Source: Azonexus sp. R2A61 (GTDB lineage: Bacteria > Pseudomonadota > Gammaproteobacteria > Burkholderiales > Rhodocyclaceae). From it: a stretch of 64,000 bases of DNA. How positions within the stretch are numbered: the stretch's first letter is position 1; the number at the start of each line of letters is the position of its first letter. Location: assembly GCF_021401135.1 (NCBI RefSeq), contig NZ_JACBFO010000003.1, positions 620,001 through 684,000 of the forward strand, in the 5' to 3' direction. The translations under genes were made by a program, and so were the position numbers. Shown here one piece after another: positions 59,739-64,000 of this stretch. The notes beneath the pieces are model-generated. The model did no database searches. It saw only the letters and a program-made list of their open reading frames with translations, and was not told the origin of the DNA.

Positions 59739-60447
59739 CAGAGTCTCCTGAGGCATGAAATCGCGTAAGGCCATGCAGAGGCACTTCAAGCAGATCGCTG
59801 CGAATTGTGCCCGTACAGGCGAGTTCAAGAGCTGCAGCACCGGACAAAGCACGGCGAGGACCGGCCTCTAAGTTGAGAATCTCATCGAAGGTTACTGAGC
59901 GCTGTTTGGAGATGAAGGTAAGTACGTTGGACTTAAACTCAGCAAGTGGCCAATGGCGGGCGGCACTCATCCAAGCCACGGCCCTCAGTGAATTTCGCAA
60001 CCGCATCGGATTTGCGGTCAGACGAGCGGTTGTCCAGATTTCGAGGGCACAAATGCCGGCAAGCGGTCCCTTTCCCAGGACAGACCTAAGATCGTCAGTG
60101 AGTGCCTCTTCGTCAGGTTCGGATGCTATGAGCCGATGCCAGATTACCTTTCCATCCCTTGTTTCCACCTGTGCATCGATGAGAGAGGCAAACTTATCGC
60201 CTGCCAATGATGAGATCGCTGAATAAGGCGAATAATCGGCAGTCGCTATATGGCAGTCGATTTCGCAGTATAAAAAATGCAGGAACTGCAGTTGTCCGGC
60301 GAGTTGGACGTTGCATTTTGCTTTCGGGCTATAGTGCAACACGAGGTCCGCATTTCCCTTTCCGCGCGCGTCATACGACGCAGCCATTTCGCCGCGTAGT
60401 TGCGTTCCCAGACGCCGACCACGCCCTGTTCCGGTAGCCTTAGTCAT
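59728..60447 (-). CDS. Divergent TnsA-like endonuclease candidate
   Basis: A 239-residue protein placed where tnsA sits in Tn7-like operons, just upstream of and overlapping the tnsB-like gene. A possible nuclease core runs E62 (FLYCEIDCHIATADYSP), D91 (FASLIDAQVETRDGK) and WHRL at 103-106, where a catalytic lysine would be expected; if the alignment is right, the lysine has been replaced. The C-terminal half (about 110-230) is helical and could be a winged-helix TnsC-contacting domain (SVTFDEILNLEAGPRRALSGAAALELACTGTI). The call rests mainly on gene order and size; it could be a non-catalytic accessory protein. Confidence 0.6.
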   Translation of the reverse strand: MTKATGTGRGRRLGTQLRGEMAASYDARGKGNADLVLHYSPKAKCNVQLAGQLQFLHFLYCEIDCHIATADYSPYSAISSLAGDKFASLIDAQVETRDGKVIWHRLIASEPDEEALTDDLRSVLGKGPLAGICALEIWTTARLTANPMRLRNSLRAVAWMSAARHWPLAEFKSNVLTFISKQRSVTFDEILNLEAGPRRALSGAAALELACTGTIRSDLLEVPLHGLTRFHASGDSDGN

Positions 60448-60740
60448 ACCTCCCCCTTATTTGGGGCAAATGTAGATTCGCCAGAACGGGCGAATTTGTT
60501 GGTACACGTATTAAAAGTGCACTTCGCTCGGGGATGACAGAAATCGCTCTGATGCGCTGTGATCCACAGGTTGCCTGCACGGTAGTTGGTGTTAGTGACA
60601 AACAGGAAGGGGACGCGACCACTCCGGAAGCAACGATTGTGGGTGCATCTTGTGCCACTCTGGGCTATGTGTGGCGAGTGGCGTCTAATTACCTGTTTTT
60701 TGCGTTTTGCAACGCTAAAGGCAGCCTTCGAATCAGGCAT
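60444..60740 (-). CDS. Small Cys-containing protein coupled to the tnsA-like gene
   Basis: A 98-residue basic protein, start MPDSKAAFSVAKRKKQVIRRH, with cysteine/histidine clusters (TRCTHNRC, FCHPRAKC, CTNKF). GAGGAG precedes the ATG by seven bases, and its stop overlaps the tnsA-like ATG (ATGA), both signs of a real, coupled gene. No family was recognised. The overlapping plus-strand frame ends in a terminator stem and is less likely to be coding. It could be a small DNA-binding accessory of the transposon. Confidence 0.5.
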   Translation of the reverse strand: MPDSKAAFSVAKRKKQVIRRHSPHIAQSGTRCTHNRCFRSGRVPFLFVTNTNYRAGNLWITAHQSDFCHPRAKCTFNTCTNKFARSGESTFAPNKGEV

Positions 60741-60891
60741 GATGGGCTCCTCGAGTCCATTCTTGTGGCAAACCAGCCCACAAGCGTTTTTAGACGGGGA
60801 AGAGGAGGGGCCGCTGCCTTGACGCGTTTGGCTACGCAAGGAATACTGCCAGTGCGACCCGGGCTGATTCCTTCGGGAACGGTCCCTAAGA

Positions 60892-60926
60892 AAGCCGCCG
60901 GCATCCCCAATGTCGGCGGCTTTTTT
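60892..60926. terminator. Strong bidirectional terminator
   Basis: The nine-base arms AAGCCGCCG (60892-60900) and CGGCGGCTT (60914-60922) are followed by six T residues (60921-60926). Read on the minus strand the stem is followed by TTTCTT, so it can end the XRE regulator gene that stops at 60936. Confidence 0.85.
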
Positions 60927-60935
60927 CGTTCGTGA

Positions 60936-61325
60936 CTAGCCCATTGATTCCTCCCTCAGCGGTTGGTCTGCAAGGACATTGATAACGTCATTTAGTACTG
61001 CGAGCTTGGATTGGCTCAGATGTGGCAGCGCACTGCAAAGTCTTGCCAAGACTGCGACACCAGGAATGTCTCCCTCGGCCTCTCGAATCGCCGGTTCCAG
61101 TCGATCTAGGGCTGCAGCCGTAATTGCGTTGGCTTTTTCGGCATCGGACATTCCCAGTGCGGCGACAATCCGGTCCACAATCTGTCGGCGGGGCGGTGGC
61201 CGTCGGCCGCGCTCAATCGAAGCAAGGTACGAGGAATCGATACCGGCACGACCGGCGATAGTTTTCTGGGGTAGGTGTTTTCGAACACGGGAGTGAAAGA
61301 CTACCGTGCCGAATTTGGTGTACAT
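60936..61325 (-). CDS. XRE-family helix-turn-helix regulator
   Basis: A 129-residue protein with an N-terminal Cro/C1-type domain (SRVRKHLPQKTIAGRAGIDSSYLASIERGRRPPPRRQIVDRIVAALGMSD, about 11-60) and a helical C-terminal region of unknown role. The ATG at 61325 is chosen because the domain starts soon after it; a longer GTG start at 61433 is possible. It is divergent from the gene at 61438, and a direct-repeat candidate operator lies immediately upstream (61331-61358). Confidence 0.82.
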   Translation of the reverse strand: MYTKFGTVVFHSRVRKHLPQKTIAGRAGIDSSYLASIERGRRPPPRRQIVDRIVAALGMSDAEKANAITAAALDRLEPAIREAEGDIPGVAVLARLCSALPHLSQSKLAVLNDVINVLADQPLREESMG

Positions 61326-61330
61326 CGTTC

Positions 61331-61358
61331 GGACACTTTCTGAAAATTTCTGGACACT
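61331..61358. promoter_or_regulatory. Candidate operator of the XRE regulator
   Basis: GGACACT occurs at 61331-61337 and 61352-61358, exactly 21 bases (two helical turns) apart, with TTTCTGA and TTTCTG-like segments between. It lies in the 112-base gap between divergent genes, which suits autoregulation. Confidence 0.45.
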
Positions 61359-61437
61359 GCGATTCCACACCCCTTGCAGTGCGACGGTCCATTCCTTTAA
61401 ATAGGGTTCAAGTGGGACGAAGATGTGAGGCACATAA

Positions 61438-62268
61438 ATGGAGACAAAGGAGTTTTTACGACGAGGGAAACCACCAACTCCTCACGGGAAGAAATGGCTT
61501 GGGTGGACGGAGTTTGCGTTGGTAATTGCTGTTTTCGGCAAGCGGAGCATCACGAGTCTCGACGTCGAGTTTGCGCGAAGGCAGGGCGGTGCCAAATGTA
61601 CCTCCGCAGACCGTACTCACGTGTTCGAACACGCCAGAGACCGCGGAACGCCATTGCCTATGGATGTCGTCAAGAGATTGGCGGAAGTGCCTGAACTCGC
61701 GCTTATCAAGCACCTTGCGGCCAGCCTGTTCTGGCCCCTGCTGGTGAATCCTCCTGAGACCCGGGCGGCGGCGACGCGGATGGTAAGGCGTTGCCTGGAC
61801 CGGCTAAATCTCGTCCGGCTTTCGGTGAATCAAGAAGAAGCATGGCTAGCCAGGCAATGGCAGCAGGTGTTGGCTGCCGACAAGAAGGCAGAATGGCAGG
61901 ATGAGGACAGTCTCATTCGCAGACGAATCGAAAATCTGGTCGCCCAGCATCCGCAGAATCTGGATTTTGTCGCGCTCCTAGGCGCGCTGTATCGTGAGGC
62001 CTGCCTCAGCTTCGAACCAGACGCGGCGTGTTACCTGGGCATGCGCTTCTGGATGCTGCTCGAAGATTTTTTAAGTGGCCCACTATTTGCCGGGATTTCA
62101 GCCGAGCTCTGTGACTTTTCGGTGAATCGGATCATTTATGATCGAGATGACGGAGAGGCCAGAAAACCATTTAGCACCCATAACGCCGACCGTATACCTG
62201 GGAAAGCGATCGGTCTGCTGCTATCGGCAGATGATCCGGATGCGCTCGAATTATTGGGCCTGACTTAA
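61438..62268 (+). CDS. Protein of unknown function
   Basis: A 276-residue soluble protein, basic N-terminus, mostly helical in the middle (LDRLNLVRLSVNQEEAWLARQWQQVLAADKK) and with an aromatic C-terminal part (YLGMRFWMLLEDFLSGPLFAG). There is no signal peptide, membrane helix or recognised motif. GAGG lies seven bases before the ATG. It is divergently paired with an XRE regulator, an arrangement common in islands and prophages. No function is proposed. Confidence 0.75.
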   Translation: METKEFLRRGKPPTPHGKKWLGWTEFALVIAVFGKRSITSLDVEFARRQGGAKCTSADRTHVFEHARDRGTPLPMDVVKRLAEVPELALIKHLAASLFWPLLVNPPETRAAATRMVRRCLDRLNLVRLSVNQEEAWLARQWQQVLAADKKAEWQDEDSLIRRRIENLVAQHPQNLDFVALLGALYREACLSFEPDAACYLGMRFWMLLEDFLSGPLFAGISAELCDFSVNRIIYDRDDGEARKPFSTHNADRIPGKAIGLLLSADDPDALELLGLT

Positions 62269-62526
62269 TGGAGATAGGTGGCCCGTCGGAAAGGCCGCAG
62301 TGATGGAATCTGGGGTGCGACTCATCGGAGGATCTCGGAAGGATCAATGACTTCGATCGGGTTCAACACCTGAACGAAGGGGAAAATTGTCCGTTGAAGG
62401 ACTAATGTCAAACCCCGAAATGGGATGGGGCCCGACACTTAAGGCTAAGAAAGAGGCCAGCAGGTTATCCACTAGGGATTGCTGTTCATTGTCGTTAAAA
62501 CAGCAATTGCCGTGGAAACGACAACG

Positions 62527-62769
62527 CTATTGGGATCGCTTTTCAAAGCGTTCGACAAATGAGGTAAGCGAGACGTTGAGCGCAGAGCACCATGCTGCAA
62601 GCTCCACAAGATCGAGCCGACGCTCCCCGCGTTCGCACTTGCTGACGAATGACTGGGTGGCATTCAGTTTGGTCGCGATATCCTCTTGGGTCAGTCCACT
62701 TAGCACTCGAGTTTCTCGTAGCAAAGCTAGGAAACGTTCGTATTCGGAAGAATGAATGGATTTTTCCAT
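62527..62769 (-). CDS. XRE-family helix-turn-helix regulator, short
   Basis: An 80-residue protein that is almost only a Cro/C1 domain: FLALLRETRVLSGLTQEDIATKLNATQSFVSKCERGERRLDLVELAAWCSALNVSLTSFV. The start at 62769 gives the standard length; a longer start at 62823 is possible. The neighbouring plus-strand gene at 62939 may be its target. 62269-62526 shows no gene. Confidence 0.85.
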   Translation of the reverse strand: MEKSIHSSEYERFLALLRETRVLSGLTQEDIATKLNATQSFVSKCERGERRLDLVELAAWCSALNVSLTSFVERFEKRSQ

Positions 62770-62938
62770 CGACACACCAGAGAGGAATGCCGGGAGGTTG
62801 CAGTCCAGATTCGAATAGTCCAAAATCGACTATTTCGTCTAGCCAGTGTTCAGTCATCGCTGTGTGCCAAGATCTTGCAAAATCAAACGTTGAGATTGTG
62901 TCTTCCAATGCATTACACGTGTCTCAGAGGAAGTGGCA

Positions 62939-63310
62939 ATGACAGAGGATCCCAATATCTCCCAGAGACTGGCGGAGCTCGCTGCTTTGGCCGAGAAAGA
63001 GGATTGCCTATATCAGGCGGAACTGCGCCTGGCAGATGAATTTTCTGCTGTTGCTGCCGCCTTTTCCCTGGCCAACCCTGGAACGGGAATCATCTGCGAG
63101 AACTACATCGGGCCTAGTTCTGTAGTCCGACGCAGCGCGCGCAGCAGCCTCCTTAGAACCATCAAAACGATCGAGAAGTCACTTGATCGGTTGCAAGCGT
63201 TAAAGCCGACGTACAAAGTATGGGACGAGGTTCAAGACTATTTTGCCCCCTCTAATCCAGCGCAAACATTCTTTGCGTCCGAAATCGTTCGACGTAATCT
63301 GCGCACCTAA
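62939..63310 (+). CDS. Small protein of unknown function
   Basis: A 123-residue, probably helical soluble protein (RLAELAALAEKEDCLYQAELRLADEFSAVAAAF; LLRTIKTIEKSLDRLQALKP). GAGGA lies about eight bases before the ATG at 62939; a GTG at 62933 is the alternative. It is divergent from the short XRE regulator. No family was recognised. 63311-63509 downstream shows no gene. Confidence 0.68.
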   Translation: MTEDPNISQRLAELAALAEKEDCLYQAELRLADEFSAVAAAFSLANPGTGIICENYIGPSSVVRRSARSSLLRTIKTIEKSLDRLQALKPTYKVWDEVQDYFAPSNPAQTFFASEIVRRNLRT

Positions 63311-63509
63311 GGGAAATAATGTCAAAGCGCGCGGGGTAGGGGAGTTGGCTACTTCCGCTGTTCGGCCAAAGCCGCCAGTGGCAGCTGCTTTGAGAAATGC
63401 CTGCTCTGCGATCTATAGCAGCCATTTGAAATTTGCAGGTTTGAACACCTGCCCGTAATTTCCTGCTGCGTCTATTTTCAAAGCAGCAAACATCTTCGGG
63501 CTTGAGGAA

Positions 63510-64000
63510 TTACAGCCCCCTATCGGCCGTAAATCCGTTGTCGGCATATTTCGCAGCCTCTTCAATCAGCCACTGCTTTACCCGCATTGCGGCCTGGCTG
63601 GGCGCTGTCTTGCTCGGGTGAACCACGTAGTAGCCATTCTCAAGCTCAAGGCAACAGTCAAATGGCTTTATCAGAGACCGACTGGCAACCTCTACTTCGG
63701 TCAGGTAGGGGCTGGCCAAAACCACGCCGTTCCCGCGTTTGGCCGCCTCGATAGCAAGCAGGGACTGGTCGAAGTGCATGCGAGGAATCCTGGCGATGGC
63801 TCCGTCATCCAGTTGGCTGAACTGTTTGAACCATCGTTCCCAATAGGGTTGGATGGTGGTGACCAGCAGGTTGGCTCTGACCAGATCCTCCGGCGCGCTT
63901 ATGTGCAAGGCCGCCGCGTATTCCGGTGTGCAGTACACCCGGGCCTCATCCTTGAACAGCAGGCTAGCATCGAGGTTGGCGCTTTTCCCGTTGAAATGGC
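63510..64000 (-). CDS. LysR-type regulator, C-terminal part (GcvA-like), cut by window edge
   Basis: An open frame of at least 163 residues runs to position 64000. It contains the effector-binding domain of a LysR-type regulator: PYWERWFKQFSQLDDG, MHFDQSLLAIEAAKRGNGVVLASPYL, LIKPFDCCLELENGYYVVHP and a final helix MRVKQWLIEEAAKYA. This wording is nearest the GcvA subgroup. The N-terminal helix-turn-helix lies outside the window, so its targets cannot be judged. Confidence 0.85.
   Translation of the reverse strand, partial: HFNGKSANLDASLLFKDEARVYCTPEYAAALHISAPEDLVRANLLVTTIQPYWERWFKQFSQLDDGAIARIPRMHFDQSLLAIEAAKRGNGVVLASPYLTEVEVASRSLIKPFDCCLELENGYYVVHPSKTAPSQAAMRVKQWLIEEAAKYADNGFTADRGL

Larger units (their letters stand above)
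54874..60740. mobile_element. Tn7-like transposition module (minimum extent)
   Basis: An AT-richer block carrying, on the minus strand, a small coupled gene, then tnsA-like, tnsB-like, tnsC-like and tniQ/tnsD-like genes, in the A-B-C-D order of Tn7. The left boundary is set where the conserved sigma-gene promoter stops matching. The first inner bases read ATAGTCGGGTGACACAAATC. No matching inverted copy or the missing half of the Fur box was found up to 64000, so the right end is unknown and the element may extend beyond the window or have lost an end. 54802-55263 has no confident gene: it holds the broken promoter, a poly-T tract (54903-54910), the hairpin at 54947-54992 and further GC-rich inverted repeats (CCCTAACCA near 55060 versus TGGTTAGGG near 55117), probably the transposon left end. 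Confidence 0.72.

Noticed and set aside
60580..60610. TGACAAACAGG near 60595 as the right end of the transposon
   Set aside because: It resembles the left edge only weakly and in the same, not inverted, orientation, and no Fur-box half follows.
60534..60935. Plus-strand frame of 133 codons opposite the small gene before tnsA
   Set aside because: Its last codons are made of a terminator stem, there is no ribosome site, and the opposite strand has a coupled start with GAGGAG.
61438..63310. CRISPR array or defence system near the island genes
   Set aside because: No regularly spaced repeats or recognisable defence domains were seen; the genes are XRE regulators and unknown proteins.

Overview
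The window is about 64 kb of bacterial DNA in two compositional zones. Positions 1-54,873 are GC-rich and are dominated by one theme, TonB-dependent ferric-siderophore uptake under cell-surface signalling control. Positions after 54,873 are visibly more AT-rich and carry a Tn7-like transposition module followed by small regulators and unknown genes. Codon use, the Fur-box style, the FecI-like sigma factors and the DUF1178, DUF3325 and DUF3649 families suggest a betaproteobacterium, perhaps Rhodocyclales. This assignment is inference; no rRNA is present.

Layout. 1-70: 3' part of tRNA-Leu(UAA). 85-2046: a DUF1178 protein, a DedA-rhodanese fusion and an FMN reductase. 2159-15133: unit 1, read on the minus strand as ECF sigma, FecR anti-sigma, siderophore receptor, a PepSY ferric-reductase-like group (DUF3649, PepSY, DUF3325, periplasmic protein), then a MacA/MacB/outer-membrane efflux triad, a Fur-family regulator and a TonB-like protein. 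15209-15506: a plus-strand scar of a ninth, deleted cassette. 15520-54801: seven further sigma-FecR-receptor units, all on the minus strand. They are interrupted by an alpha/beta hydrolase, an MHYT-PAS-GGDEF protein, an iron-independent fumarase (fumC) with two small partners, a GlsB-type membrane protein, two more PepSY proteins and a BdlA-like PAS-PAS-chemoreceptor that carries a one-base frameshift.

How the parts fit. In each unit the sigma and FecR genes overlap or nearly touch, and the receptor follows. Each receptor has an N-terminal signalling (STN) domain, so it can report ligand to its FecR, which releases the sigma factor. Six intact sigma genes (units 2-7) share a promoter design: a -35 of TTGAC(G/C), a 17-18 bp spacer, an AT-rich -10 overlapping a Fur box, then a leader carrying two TAGCCAGCCA-type repeats about 19-20 bp apart. 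In several leaders a CTCCGG stretch can pair with the Shine-Dalgarno CCGGAG. The fumC and hydrolase genes carry the same paired repeats. Unit 8 has lost this control: its Fur box is cut in the middle by foreign sequence leading into the Tn7-like module.

A second genome-specific signature is the palindrome TGCGGTCGACCGCA, found repeatedly between genes and sometimes inside them. Right zone: tniQ/tnsD-like, tnsC-like, tnsB-like, a divergent tnsA-like gene and a coupled small gene (55264-60740), then two XRE regulators, two proteins of unknown function and the C-terminal part of a LysR regulator running off the window. The right end of the transposon was not located.
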